From the NCBI GenBank assembly GCA_001709035.1, contig LVKA01000023.1, positions 124,001 through 188,000 of the forward strand: a stretch of 64,000 bases of DNA. Direction: 5' to 3'. The notes beneath the pieces were generated by a model. The model did not search any database. It worked only from the letters and a program-made list of their open reading frames with translations, and had not been told where the DNA came from. The stretch is from Candidatus Thiodiazotropha endoloripes. GTDB lineage: Bacteria > Pseudomonadota > Gammaproteobacteria > Chromatiales > Chromatiaceae. The translations under genes and the position numbers were made by a program. Below, in pieces: positions 46,102 to 55,102 of the stretch; positions within the stretch are counted from its first letter, which is position 1, and each line of letters starts with the position of its first letter.

Positions 46102-47214
46102 ATGAAGCGTTCAAACCTTCCTTTCCTAACACATGCTGCCGATGGTGTTCGGGCACTGACACCCTACGTACCGGGCAAACCGATCGCTGAACTGGAACGT
46201 GAGCTCGGCATTCGCCATTCGATCAAGCTTGCGTCCAATGAAAATCCGCTCGGTGTCAGCTCCAGGGTTACCCAGGCCGTGACGGAGGCGATGGGGGAGA
46301 TCTCCCGTTATCCGGACGGTAGCGGTTTTGAGTTACACCAGCGACTGGCCGAGAAACATCAGTGTGATGCCTCACACATCACCATTGGCAACGGTTCCAA
46401 TGATGTACTGGATATGGTGGCCAGGGTTTTTCTGGCTCCCGGCAAAGAGTCACTGTTTTCCCAATATGCCTTTGCGGTCTATCCAATCAGCAGCCAGGCC
46501 GTTGGGGCGACCTTGATATCGGCGCCAGCCAAAGACTATGGTCACGATCTGAACGCCATGTTGCAGCGGTTGAGCGACAAGACGGCGGTTGTCTGGATTG
46601 CCAATCCCAACAACCCGACCGGCACCTGGCTAACGGAGCACGCGCTGTATGGTTTTCTGCAAAAGATTCCTGAAACCACCATTGTCGTCATCGATGAGGC
46701 CTATCTCGAATATGTTCAGGCCACCGAATACCCTGATGCTTCCCAGTGGCTGGATGAGTTTTCCAATCTGATCGTGACCCGTACCTTTTCCAAGGCCTAT
46801 GGTCTGGCGTCGCTGAGGATCGGTTACGCGCTGTCGCATCCGGATATCGCGGATCTGCTGAATCGGGTTCGACAGCCATTTAATGTCAACAATATGGCCC
46901 AGGTCGCTGCGCTGGCAGCACTCGAGGATGACGACTTCATTCAACAGAGCGTGGCACTGAATGACGCCGGGATGAAACAGCTTTGTCAGGGTTTTGAAAC
47001 GCTATCGTTGGCCTACATTCCTTCAGTCGGTAATTTCATCACCCTTGATCTTGGCAGCGATGCAACTGCAGTCGATCAGGCATTGTTGAAGCTGGGTTGC
47101 ATAACCCGTCCGCTGGCCGGTTACGGCATGCCCAACCATTTGCGAATCTCCATCGGACTGGAAGAGGAGAATCAACGGCTCCTCTCTGCATTGAAAGAGG
47201 TGCTTCAAAGATGA
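46102..47214 (+). CDS. hisC: Histidinol-phosphate aminotransferase
   Basis: A 370-residue class I/II PLP aminotransferase. Motifs: KLASNENPLG, NPNNPTG, DEAYLEYV and the PLP lysine region TFSKAYGLASLRIGY. In this aromatic cluster the enzyme probably also transaminates phenylpyruvate and hydroxyphenylpyruvate (known for such clusters; inferred here). Its stop overlaps the tyrA start by 4 bp. Confidence 0.96.
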   Translation: MKRSNLPFLTHAADGVRALTPYVPGKPIAELERELGIRHSIKLASNENPLGVSSRVTQAVTEAMGEISRYPDGSGFELHQRLAEKHQCDASHITIGNGSNDVLDMVARVFLAPGKESLFSQYAFAVYPISSQAVGATLISAPAKDYGHDLNAMLQRLSDKTAVVWIANPNNPTGTWLTEHALYGFLQKIPETTIVVIDEAYLEYVQATEYPDASQWLDEFSNLIVTRTFSKAYGLASLRIGYALSHPDIADLLNRVRQPFNVNNMAQVAALAALEDDDFIQQSVALNDAGMKQLCQGFETLSLAYIPSVGNFITLDLGSDATAVDQALLKLGCITRPLAGYGMPNHLRISIGLEEENQRLLSALKEVLQR

Positions 47215-48086
47215 TCGAAAAGCTGGCAATCATTGGAGTGGGCCTGATTGGTGGTTCGGTAGCCATGGCGCTCAGGGAGGAGGGTAAGGTAAAGGAAGTG
47301 GTCGGCTGCGGCCGAGGTGAGTCGAATCTACAGAAAGCCCAGCAGTTGGGTGTGATTGATCACTATACCCACGATGTGGAACAGGCGGTTCAGGGTGCAG
47401 ATATGGTGCTGCTTGCAGTACCTCTGGGCGCCATCCGGGATACTTTCGAGAAGATGAAAGGGCAGCTGGCAGAGCATGCCGTGGTCACCGATGCGGGTAG
47501 TGTCAAAGGCAGTGTAGTGCGGGATGCCGAAGCGGTGTTTCAGGGTGTCCCGGACTTTTTGGTTCCTGGTCATCCGATTGCCGGCACAGAGCGCAGTGGC
47601 GTCGAGGCGGCATTTGCGGAACTCTATCGAAACCGCCGGGTGATTCTGACACCGCTAGCCGAGACCCGCCCCGATGCACTTCAGCGGGTTGAACAGATGT
47701 GGCGGGATTGTGGTGCAGCGGTTTCCAGCATGAGTGTGGAACACCATGATGAGGTGTTGGCGGCGACCAGTCACCTGCCTCATATGCTCGCCTACTCCCT
47801 GGTGGATAGTCTTTCCCGGATGAAAGAGAATGACGAAATCTTCCGTTTTGCCGCGGGTGGATTCCGAGATTTTACCCGGATTGCTTCAAGCAATCCGGTG
47901 ATGTGGCGGGATATCTGTATTGCCAATCAACAGGCGCTGGGCGGTATGTTGACCCGTTTCGCAGATGAGCTGCACGACCTGGCTGCCTTACTGGAGCAGG
48001 GTGATGAGGAGGGCTTGCTGAGACTTTTCGAATCGGCCAAGCTGGCCCGGGATTGCTACGTGGATGGTGTCAAACACCCGGAATAA
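47211..48086 (+). CDS. tyrA: Prephenate dehydrogenase
   Basis: A 291-residue NAD-dependent enzyme of tyrosine synthesis. It begins MIEKLAIIGVGLIGGSVA, a Rossmann fold, and has the prephenate-site HPIAGTERSG and SHLPHMLAYS. The start overlaps the hisC stop (ATGA), so a longer upstream reading is rejected. It is separate from aroA, unlike the fused TyrA-AroA of Pseudomonas. No ACT domain. Confidence 0.96.
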   Translation: MIEKLAIIGVGLIGGSVAMALREEGKVKEVVGCGRGESNLQKAQQLGVIDHYTHDVEQAVQGADMVLLAVPLGAIRDTFEKMKGQLAEHAVVTDAGSVKGSVVRDAEAVFQGVPDFLVPGHPIAGTERSGVEAAFAELYRNRRVILTPLAETRPDALQRVEQMWRDCGAAVSSMSVEHHDEVLAATSHLPHMLAYSLVDSLSRMKENDEIFRFAAGGFRDFTRIASSNPVMWRDICIANQQALGGMLTRFADELHDLAALLEQGDEEGLLRLFESAKLARDCYVDGVKHPE

Positions 48087-48121
48087 CAAGCATCCTCTCT
48101 TTCTGTTTATAGCCAACAATT

Positions 48122-49459
48122 ATGAGTACAACCGAGTTGCAAACAACAAAACGATACTATCAGGTGAATCCCGGCGGAACATTGAGCGGCAGCATCCGGG
48201 TGCCTGGCGATAAATCCATATCCCATCGTTCGATCATGCTGGGTTCGCTGGCTGAGGGTGAGACCCTGGTCAACGGATTTCTTGAAGGGGAAGACAGTCT
48301 CGCTACACTCAACGCATTTCGGGCAATGGGTGTTCAGATCGAAGGACCTGAAGCTGGGCGGGTGAAGATCAAAGGGGTTGGAATGAATGGCCTTTCAATA
48401 CCCGCTGCGCCACTGGATCTCGGTAATTCCGGAACCTCAATGCGGCTGCTTAGCGGCCTGCTGGCTGGCAGTGGTGTTGCTGTGACCTTGACTGGTGATC
48501 ATTCGCTCTCCGGCAGGCCGATGGGGCGGGTAATCGATCCACTGAGTGAAATGGGCGCGAAAATCGACTCTCAGCCAGGTGGTACTGCCCCCTTGGTGTT
48601 GGCGGGAGATCAACAGCTCAATGGAATCGACTATCAGCTGCCGATGGCCAGTGCCCAGGTCAAATCTGCGGTTCTTCTGGCCGGTCTCTATGCGCAGGGT
48701 GAGACCTGCGTAACCGAGCCTGCGCCAACCCGGGATCATACCGAGCGTATGCTGCAGGGGTTTGGCTATAGTTTGCAACGTGACGGTGCCAGAACCTGTC
48801 TTCAAGGGGGAGGCAAACTGACCGCCTGTGAAATCGATGTGCCGGCGGATATCTCTTCAGCAACCTTTTTTATGGTTGGGGCTGCCATTGCCGAGGGTTC
48901 CGAGGTCAGATTGCAGCATGTGGGCATCAATCCGACCCGGGACGGTGTGATCTCGATTCTGCGCTTGATGGGGGCCGACATCGAGCTACTCAATCAGCGG
49001 GAAATTGGCGGCGAACCGGTTGCTGACATCGTGGTGCGTTCCAGCCCACTGAAGGGCATCGACATACCCGAGGAGCTGGTGCCGCTGGCGATCGATGAAT
49101 TCCCGGCGATCTTTGTTGCGGCGGCCTGTGCGGAGGGGGAGACCCGTCTGCAGGGGGCGGAAGAACTCAGGGTCAAGGAGAGCGACCGGATTCAGGTAAT
49201 GGCGGATGGGTTGAACTCACTGGGGGTCCAGGCGCAACCAACCCCTGACGGCATCCTCATCAAGGGTGGGCCGATCTGTGGTGGCCAGGTCGAAAGTCAT
49301 GGTGATCATCGGATTGCCATGTCGTTCGCGATGGCCGGACTGGCTGCCAGCGGTTCCATCGAGATTGCCGACGTGGCGAATGTGAACACCTCTTTTCCGG
49401 GATTCGTGGAGCTGGCCGGTCATTGTGGCCTGAGCATTACTGAGGTGTCAGGAAAATGA
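48122..49459 (+). CDS. aroA: 3-phosphoshikimate 1-carboxyvinyltransferase (EPSP synthase)
   Basis: The sixth shikimate-pathway step, joining PEP to shikimate-3-phosphate. The 445-residue protein has PGDKSISHRSIMLG, the glyphosate-site LGNSGTSMRLL, and KESDRI and GDHRIAM near the C-terminus. NSGTSMR in place of NAGTAMR, with further changes, suggests the class II-like group, though this is not certain. Its stop overlaps cmk by 4 bp. Confidence 0.97.
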   Translation: MSTTELQTTKRYYQVNPGGTLSGSIRVPGDKSISHRSIMLGSLAEGETLVNGFLEGEDSLATLNAFRAMGVQIEGPEAGRVKIKGVGMNGLSIPAAPLDLGNSGTSMRLLSGLLAGSGVAVTLTGDHSLSGRPMGRVIDPLSEMGAKIDSQPGGTAPLVLAGDQQLNGIDYQLPMASAQVKSAVLLAGLYAQGETCVTEPAPTRDHTERMLQGFGYSLQRDGARTCLQGGGKLTACEIDVPADISSATFFMVGAAIAEGSEVRLQHVGINPTRDGVISILRLMGADIELLNQREIGGEPVADIVVRSSPLKGIDIPEELVPLAIDEFPAIFVAAACAEGETRLQGAEELRVKESDRIQVMADGLNSLGVQAQPTPDGILIKGGPICGGQVESHGDHRIAMSFAMAGLAASGSIEIADVANVNTSFPGFVELAGHCGLSITEVSGK

Positions 49460-50130
49460 ATGATATTCCAGTAATCACCATAGATGGGCCGTCTGGCTCC
49501 GGCAAGGGTACCCTGGCAAGTCGGGTCGCGGAGACCCTTGGATGGCGTCTGCTGGACAGTGGCGCGATCTATCGAGTGCTGGGGCTCGCCGTTGAACGTG
49601 CTGGTATAAGTTTCGAAAATGTAGACAAAGTCGTAGAAATGGCAAGATGTCTGGATCTTACCTTTGAGCAGGGCAAGGTTTTACTGGGTCAGGACAATGT
49701 GGCGGATGCGATCCGCACGGAAACCGCCGGTAATGCGGCCTCCAAAGTGGCGGCAATACCCCAGGTGCGCCAAGCGTTGCTGAATTGGCAGCAGAGTTAC
49801 GCTAAAGCTCCGGGATTGGTGGCTGATGGGCGGGATATGGGAACGGTGGTTTTTCCCGCCGCAGAAGTGAAAATATTTCTTACCGCAAGTGTGGAAGAGC
49901 GCGCGTTAAGACGTTATAAACAGTTGAAAGAAAAGGATTTGAGTGTTAATCTCGCCGATCTTACTGATGAGATTAAAGAGCGTGACGAGCGTGATAGCGG
50001 GCGGGCGGTAGCTCCGCTCAAGGCGGCGTCGGATGCCTGGCAGTTGGATTCGACAAAATTTTCCGCCGATGAGGTCTATCAACAGGTCATGCAGCGCGTC
50101 TATAATGCGCTGCCTGAATCGGCGAGCTAG
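49456..50130 (+). CDS. cmk: Cytidylate kinase
   Basis: Phosphorylates CMP and dCMP. The 224-residue protein has the P-loop IDGPSGSGKGT, the CMP-binding LDSGAIYRVLG, and DGRDMGTVVFP, ending with the LID segment RDERDSGRAVAPL. Start overlaps the aroA stop (ATGA). It is followed by rpsA, the standard gammaproteobacterial order. Confidence 0.98.
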   Translation: MNDIPVITIDGPSGSGKGTLASRVAETLGWRLLDSGAIYRVLGLAVERAGISFENVDKVVEMARCLDLTFEQGKVLLGQDNVADAIRTETAGNAASKVAAIPQVRQALLNWQQSYAKAPGLVADGRDMGTVVFPAAEVKIFLTASVEERALRRYKQLKEKDLSVNLADLTDEIKERDERDSGRAVAPLKAASDAWQLDSTKFSADEVYQQVMQRVYNALPESAS

Positions 50131-50261
50131 GCTCGGAAATTCAGTAAGTAATCAGGTGGCCGGGTGAATCCCGGCTTTGTTTTAACTTTAACCCTGGTGG
50201 AACGGATCAGCTTGATCGCGCTTCACCTGTGCAACAGACATGTTGCAGGAAACCCAATCCC

Positions 50262-51938
50262 ATGACCGAAAGTTTTGCAGAATTATTTGAGGAGAGTCTC
50301 TCCAGTACCCAGCTTCGCAGCGGCGCCATCATCATTGGTACCGTGCTCGATATTACCTCTGAAGCTGTTATCGTCAATGCCGGCCTGAAGTCCGAAGGCG
50401 TCATTCCCCGTTCACAATTTCTCAACCATGCCGGTGAGATCGAAGTAGAAATTGGTGATCAGGTCGAAGTGGCCCTGGACGCTGTTGAAGATGGCTTTGG
50501 CGCCACCAGACTCTCCCGTGAAAAAGCCAAGCGCGACCAGGCTTGGAAAGTTCTTGAGAAAGCTCACGAAGCTGAAGAGACCGTCATTGGACGTATCAAT
50601 GGCAAGGTCAAAGGCGGCTTTACTGTTGAATTGAACGATATCCGCGCTTTCCTGCCCGGCTCACTGGTGGATGTGCGTCCGGTACGCGATACCGCTTACC
50701 TGGAAGGCAAGGATCTGGAATTCAAAGTGATCAAGCTGGATCGTCGTCGCAACAACGTGGTGGTTTCACGCCGTGCCGTTGTTGAACAGGAATACAGCGA
50801 AGAGCGGGAGAAGCTGCTCGAGAACCTACAGGAAGGCCAGGAAGTCACCGGTGTGGTCAAGAACCTCACCGATTACGGCGCCTTTGTCGACCTGGGTGGT
50901 ATCGACGGCCTGCTGCACATCACCGACATGGCCTGGAAGCGGGTCAAACATCCTTCCGAGGTTGTTGAGATCGGTGATGAGATCCGCGTCAAGATTTTGA
51001 AATTCGATCGTGAACGTAATCGTGTTTCACTGGGTCTCAAGCAGATGGGTGACGATCCTTGGGTTGCATTGGCACGCCGCTATCCTGAAAGCACCCGTCT
51101 GTTCGGTAAGGTTACCAACATTGCCGATTACGGCTGCTTTGTTGAGATCGAAGAGGGCGTTGAAGGTCTGGTGCATGTCTCTGAGATGGATTGGACCAAC
51201 AAAAATGTTCACCCCTCAAAGATTGTCTCCCTGGGAGATGAGGTTGAGGTCATGGTTCTGGATATCGATGAAGAGCGCCGTCGTGTCTCGCTCGGTATCA
51301 AACAGTGCAAGCCCAACCCATGGGATGAGTTTGCCGCCATTCATAAGAAGGGCGATCATGTCAGTGGCAGTATTAAGTCGATCACCGACTTCGGTATCTT
51401 CATCGGCCTTGATGGTGGTATCGACGGCTTGATTCATCTGTCCGACATCTCTTGGGATGATGAAGGTGAGGATGCCATCCGCAACTTCAAGAAGGGTGAC
51501 GAAGTGGAGACCGTTGTACTCTCTGTCGACCCTGAGCGTGAGCGTATCTCTCTGGGTATCAAACAGCTGGCACAGGATCCTTTCTCACTGTTCGTTGCTG
51601 CTAACGAAAAGGGCAGTTTCGTCAAAGGAACCGTTGCCGAGATAGATGCCAAGGGTGCAGTAATTAACCTGGCCGATGGTGTTGAAGGCTATCTACGGGC
51701 TTCAGAACTCTCTCGGGATCGGGTTGAAGATGCTCGCTCAGTACTGAAAGAAGGTGACGAAGTAGAAGCGAAATTCATCGGAGTTGACCGAAAGAACCGT
51801 ACCATTTCGCTCTCGATCAAGGCTAAGGACGCTGATGAAGAGGCCGCAGCCATCAAAGGTTATGCCAGAGATGCTGCAACCAGTGCCCCGACATTGGGTG
51901 ACTTGCTGAAGGAGCAGATGGATAATCAGGGCGACTGA
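50262..51938 (+). CDS. rpsA: 30S ribosomal protein S1
   Basis: S1 binds mRNA at the 30S platform. The 558-residue protein has six S1 OB-fold repeats; landmarks are [31 protein letters not shown], and repeats with [21 protein letters not shown]. Start MTESFAELF (50262) is chosen over an 11-residue extension. It lies 131 bp after cmk, with space for its own promoter or autoregulatory leader. Confidence 0.99.
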   Translation: MTESFAELFEESLSSTQLRSGAIIIGTVLDITSEAVIVNAGLKSEGVIPRSQFLNHAGEIEVEIGDQVEVALDAVEDGFGATRLSREKAKRDQAWKVLEKAHEAEETVIGRINGKVKGGFTVELNDIRAFLPGSLVDVRPVRDTAYLEGKDLEFKVIKLDRRRNNVVVSRRAVVEQEYSEEREKLLENLQEGQEVTGVVKNLTDYGAFVDLGGIDGLLHITDMAWKRVKHPSEVVEIGDEIRVKILKFDRERNRVSLGLKQMGDDPWVALARRYPESTRLFGKVTNIADYGCFVEIEEGVEGLVHVSEMDWTNKNVHPSKIVSLGDEVEVMVLDIDEERRRVSLGIKQCKPNPWDEFAAIHKKGDHVSGSIKSITDFGIFIGLDGGIDGLIHLSDISWDDEGEDAIRNFKKGDEVETVVLSVDPERERISLGIKQLAQDPFSLFVAANEKGSFVKGTVAEIDAKGAVINLADGVEGYLRASELSRDRVEDARSVLKEGDEVEAKFIGVDRKNRTISLSIKAKDADEEAAAIKGYARDAATSAPTLGDLLKEQMDNQGD

Positions 51939-51980
51939 TAGATCCTGGAGTCTGCAGCAGAAAGACTCCGAAACCGCAAA

Positions 51981-52011
51981 TAAGGGGTTGCACTCAAGGT
52001 GCAACCCCTTA
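51981..52011. terminator. Perfect hairpin between rpsA and ihfB
   Basis: A 13-bp stem (TAAGGGGTTGCAC and its complement, 51981-51993 and 51999-52011) with a TCAAG loop. A smaller hairpin (GGAGTCT, AGACTCC; 51947-51969) precedes it. There is no U-run; ihfB starts 30 bp later. It may be a partial terminator, RNase site or 3' protector that sets ihfB below rpsA expression. Confidence 0.6.
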
Positions 52012-52040
52012 CAAAACGGCGAATTGGAGAACTTACAAGA

Positions 52041-52361
52041 ATGACAAAATCCGAACTGATAGAAATTATTGCCAAGGAGCAAAGTCATCTCGCCTACAGG
52101 GATGTTGAACTGGCTGTTAAATGTATGATTGAACACATGAGTCAATCACTCGCATCCGGAGAGCGGATCGAGATTCGTGGTTTTGGCAGTTTCTCACTGC
52201 ACTACAGACCGCCGAGAATGGGACGCAATCCCAAGACCGGTAAAACAGTCGCGCTTTCAGGTAAGTACGTGCCACATTTCAAACCCGGTAAAGAGCTGCG
52301 GGATCGGGTGAATATCAACTACACCACCGCATTGGAAGACAAGGAAGAAGAGACGGCATAA
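52041..52361 (+). CDS. ihfB: Integration host factor subunit beta
   Basis: IHF bends DNA at specific sites with its alpha partner. The 106-residue protein starts [14 protein letters not shown] and has the HU/IHF signature [21 protein letters not shown] with the intercalating proline loop. A longer reading through the hairpin is rejected. In many relatives lapA and lapB follow; here the next gene is convergent phoR. Confidence 0.97.
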   Translation: MTKSELIEIIAKEQSHLAYRDVELAVKCMIEHMSQSLASGERIEIRGFGSFSLHYRPPRMGRNPKTGKTVALSGKYVPHFKPGKELRDRVNINYTTALEDKEEETA

Positions 52362-52454
52362 GGCTGTGCCTGTTTTGATCAGACTATGAGTCAGGCTGGG
52401 CCGGTTTTATGGGCCAGTCGATTGTGCATCTCTAGGCAGGTTTCTCTGCCATTT

Positions 52455-53813
52455 TCAACTGTCTTGGGTCGATTCCAAGTCGTTGCTGAGTTGTCCCTCA
52501 AGCGTTTTCAGATTGCGTTTGTGCAAAATGACATCTTCCGGAAACAGGCATTTAAATTGGCTGCCTGATCCCAGCTGACTGGAGATCTGCAGCTCGCCAT
52601 CATGGCGCCCGATAATGTGTTTAACAATTGCCAGTCCCAGGCCGGTTCCGCCTGACTGACGGGAGCGGGCTTTATCTGCACGATAGAATCTTTCGGTTAG
52701 CCTGGGGATATGTCTTTGATCAATGCCTGGTCCACTGTCGGCAACTGTCAGGCAGGCCAGATCGTCCAATCTTTGCCAACTGACATTGATCTCAGTCCCA
52801 GGTGGAGTATGAACAATGGCATTGAATACCAGGTTTGAAAAAGCACTGGTCAGCTCGCTCTCTTCACCCAACAGGCATAACTCATTATCCACTTGCAGGT
52901 TAATCGTATAGTCACCTTTTTGATCGGCCAGCAGGCGCGCCTGATCAACAATTCTGCTGAGCAACTCGGGTACTGCGATTGGCTTGTCGGATGATGGTGC
53001 CTCACCCATCTCCAGTCGGGACAAGGCAAGCAGATCATTGATGATATTGTTCATCCGTTCAGCCTGTTGGCTCATCAAGGTGAAAGGGCGTTGCTGGAAC
53101 GGCAGCATCTCGTTGTCACCCAGATTCTCCAGAAAACCGGTTATTACCGTGAGTGGTGTTCTTAACTCATGGGATACGTTTGAGACAAAATCCCGGCGTG
53201 TCTGATTCAGTGTGTAGACGTCGGTAATGTTCCTGATCACCACCAGACGCTGGGCCTTTTTGCCGCCAAAGCGGGTCACGCGCAAAGAAACAATGATTGC
53301 CTTGTTGACCGGGGAAGGAAACTCCAGGGGTTTGGAATAGTCAGGATTTTTCAAATAGTCTGCCAGATCGTCATGTTTGATCCGTTCCAGCAGTGAGAGA
53401 TTTTCATCCCTTGGCCAACTGATATGGAGCAGATTATTGGCTGCTGGATTGGCCCATTCGATATTCCCGGATTTATTCAGCAGGATCAGGCCATCCGGTA
53501 TCGAGTTGGTGACTTTTCTGAAACGGGAAGCGAACCGGTTCAGGGTACGTTTACGTTTGCGACTTCGCAGTCGATGCCTGGAGAGCTCTTTGTAGATCAT
53601 ACCCCAGATATCAGCTGGGTATGGTGGTGTGATTGGTTTGCCGTGATTGATTAAATGGGCAAGTTTGATCAGATAAAAGCCATGTTTGGTCAGATAGGCA
53701 GTAATCGCAAGTGCCGCCGCGAGAGTCAGTGTGTCTGTCAAATATCCGAACGGTAAAAAAACCAGCAATGCGCCTGTTAGTTGGCTGATTTCAATGTTGA
53801 GATAGTTTCTCAC
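52455..53813 (-). CDS. phoR: Phosphate regulon sensor histidine kinase PhoR
   Basis: The 452-residue kinase has two N-terminal membrane helices (about 10-50) without a large periplasmic domain, then a PAS domain (about 100-200), the HisKA box SNVSHELRTPLT, and HATPase motifs NLVFNAIVHTPPG, DSGPGID and GGTGLGLAIV. This is the PhoR plan, which senses phosphate through the Pst-PhoU complex. Its ATG overlaps the phoB stop by 4 bp (ATGA). Confidence 0.95.
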   Translation of the reverse strand: MRNYLNIEISQLTGALLVFLPFGYLTDTLTLAAALAITAYLTKHGFYLIKLAHLINHGKPITPPYPADIWGMIYKELSRHRLRSRKRKRTLNRFASRFRKVTNSIPDGLILLNKSGNIEWANPAANNLLHISWPRDENLSLLERIKHDDLADYLKNPDYSKPLEFPSPVNKAIIVSLRVTRFGGKKAQRLVVIRNITDVYTLNQTRRDFVSNVSHELRTPLTVITGFLENLGDNEMLPFQQRPFTLMSQQAERMNNIINDLLALSRLEMGEAPSSDKPIAVPELLSRIVDQARLLADQKGDYTINLQVDNELCLLGEESELTSAFSNLVFNAIVHTPPGTEINVSWQRLDDLACLTVADSGPGIDQRHIPRLTERFYRADKARSRQSGGTGLGLAIVKHIIGRHDGELQISSQLGSGSQFKCLFPEDVILHKRNLKTLEGQLSNDLESTQDS

Positions 53814-54517
53814 GGTATTTCTGAGTTATCACTGGCAAGTTGAGGTGTAAACCGATAGCCAACCCCACGAACGGTCTGTATGAAACGATGGTGGTTGGAT
53901 GGCGTTAGTAATTTTCGCAGACGCCGGATGTGTACATCAACGGTTCTCTCATCCACATAGACATCATTACCCCAGACATGATCCAGAATCTGAGATCGGC
54001 TATAAACGCGTTCGGGATGGCTCATGAAAAAAAACAGCAGATTGTATTCTGCAGGTGAGAGATGCAGGGGGGTTTCATTGGTCAGTACAAGATGCTTTAC
54101 CGGGTCGAGGGTTAAACCGTGAAAAGCAAGCGCTTGTTGGTCTGCTGAGCCACCAGAGCGCCTTAATACCGCATTGATACGCGCAATCATCTCCCTGGTG
54201 GAGAAGGGTTTGGTGATGTAGTCATCCGCGCCACTGTTCAAACCTGTCACCTTGTCCACTTCATCCGCTTTTGCCGTCAGCAGGATGATCGGTGTGGAGG
54301 CTGGTGATACCTGTTTCAGCTCCTTGGTGAGGTCCAATCCTGATCGGCCAGGCAGCATCCAATCCATCAGGATCAGATCATAACACTGATCTGCCAACAG
54401 TTTCCGCGCATCCTGGGCATTATCGGCTTCGCTTAGAACAAACCCTTTCGGTTCCAAGGCAAAGCGGATCATCTCGCGAATCTCCGGTTCATCTTCGACG
54501 ATTAATATTTTCGGCAT
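53810..54517 (-). CDS. phoB: Phosphate regulon response regulator PhoB
   Basis: A 235-residue OmpR-family regulator. Receiver domain with the phospho-Asp in LILMDWMLPGRSG and Lys in TKPF; winged-helix DNA-binding domain with YNLLFFFMSHPERVYSR and RTVDVHIRRLRKLL, typical of PhoB. It is the first gene of phoBR. I saw no clear Pho box just upstream; instead a miniature repeat begins 45 bp before the start, and a likely -10 (TACAAT on the minus strand) lies beyond that repeat. Confidence 0.96.
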   Translation of the reverse strand: MPKILIVEDEPEIREMIRFALEPKGFVLSEADNAQDARKLLADQCYDLILMDWMLPGRSGLDLTKELKQVSPASTPIILLTAKADEVDKVTGLNSGADDYITKPFSTREMIARINAVLRRSGGSADQQALAFHGLTLDPVKHLVLTNETPLHLSPAEYNLLFFFMSHPERVYSRSQILDHVWGNDVYVDERTVDVHIRRLRKLLTPSNHHRFIQTVRGVGYRFTPQLASDNSEIP

Positions 54518-54561
54518 CGGAGCCCAAATGTTTGATGGTGGTCAGGAGACATCAGAGGTCC

Positions 54562-54689
54562 TAGGGACTGTTATTGTACCCAGCGGCGTTATCATTCACT
54601 CTTGTAGAATAACCACACTACACTCATTCTGCCATGCTGGCACAAAAACAGATCCAGCAGGAAGTCTTGGATTCGGGTTAACAGGCCCT
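54562..54689 (+). mobile_element. Miniature inverted-repeat element, copy B
   Basis: This copy aligns with copies A and C through the core. Its left end TAGGGACTGTTA and right end TAACAGGCCCT are inverted repeats with a single mismatch, matching the ends of copy C. TA precedes the left GGG. It has no coding capacity and sits in the phoB upstream region, so it may alter phoBR expression. Confidence 0.72.
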
Positions 54690-55102
54690 CGTAGACCCAA
54701 CAGGTAAATTGTACCGTATGGTTGCATAAACATTTAACGTTGTTTCAACTCTTCAGAGATTGCCGATTAAATGGTGCCTGCAAGATCTGTCCAGGCTGGG
54801 TATAAAGCGATGTTCCAGTCTCTTTGCTCAGAGGCCTTGATCGATTTTTAAACCGGGTCGTTCGGGGATCAAGGATCCGCTTATCCTTCATCCTGGGATT
54901 AAAATGTATATCATTTCTTACAAATTATTAGGTAATATAATTAACTTATTGATATAAAGTGAATAAATTAATTAATATCATCATACAGCAAGGCGCTGTA
55001 TCCTAGTGGTTTTAAATAAAGCGTTGGGATTACTTGTGATTCAAGTCCCCAACAGAGATAATCATAACTGGGCCAAATCTGGCGAAATTTTAAAGCAACT
55101 TC
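54690..55102. other. Intergenic region with a two-step hairpin
   Basis: The AT-rich section (54900-54990) could carry promoters in both directions. ATACAGC-AAGGC-GCTGTAT is a 7-bp hairpin near 54984-55002. A two-step stem follows at 55023-55053: GTTGGG with CCCAAC outside, ACTTG with CAAGT inside. It ends 49 bp before the CorC/HlyC-type gene and looks like a leader structure. No gene was seen. Confidence 0.4.

Noticed and set aside
55021-55060. Sequence resembling a tRNA T-arm (GATTCAAGTCCC)
   Set aside because: No matching acceptor, D or anticodon arms; the bases fit a two-step hairpin better.
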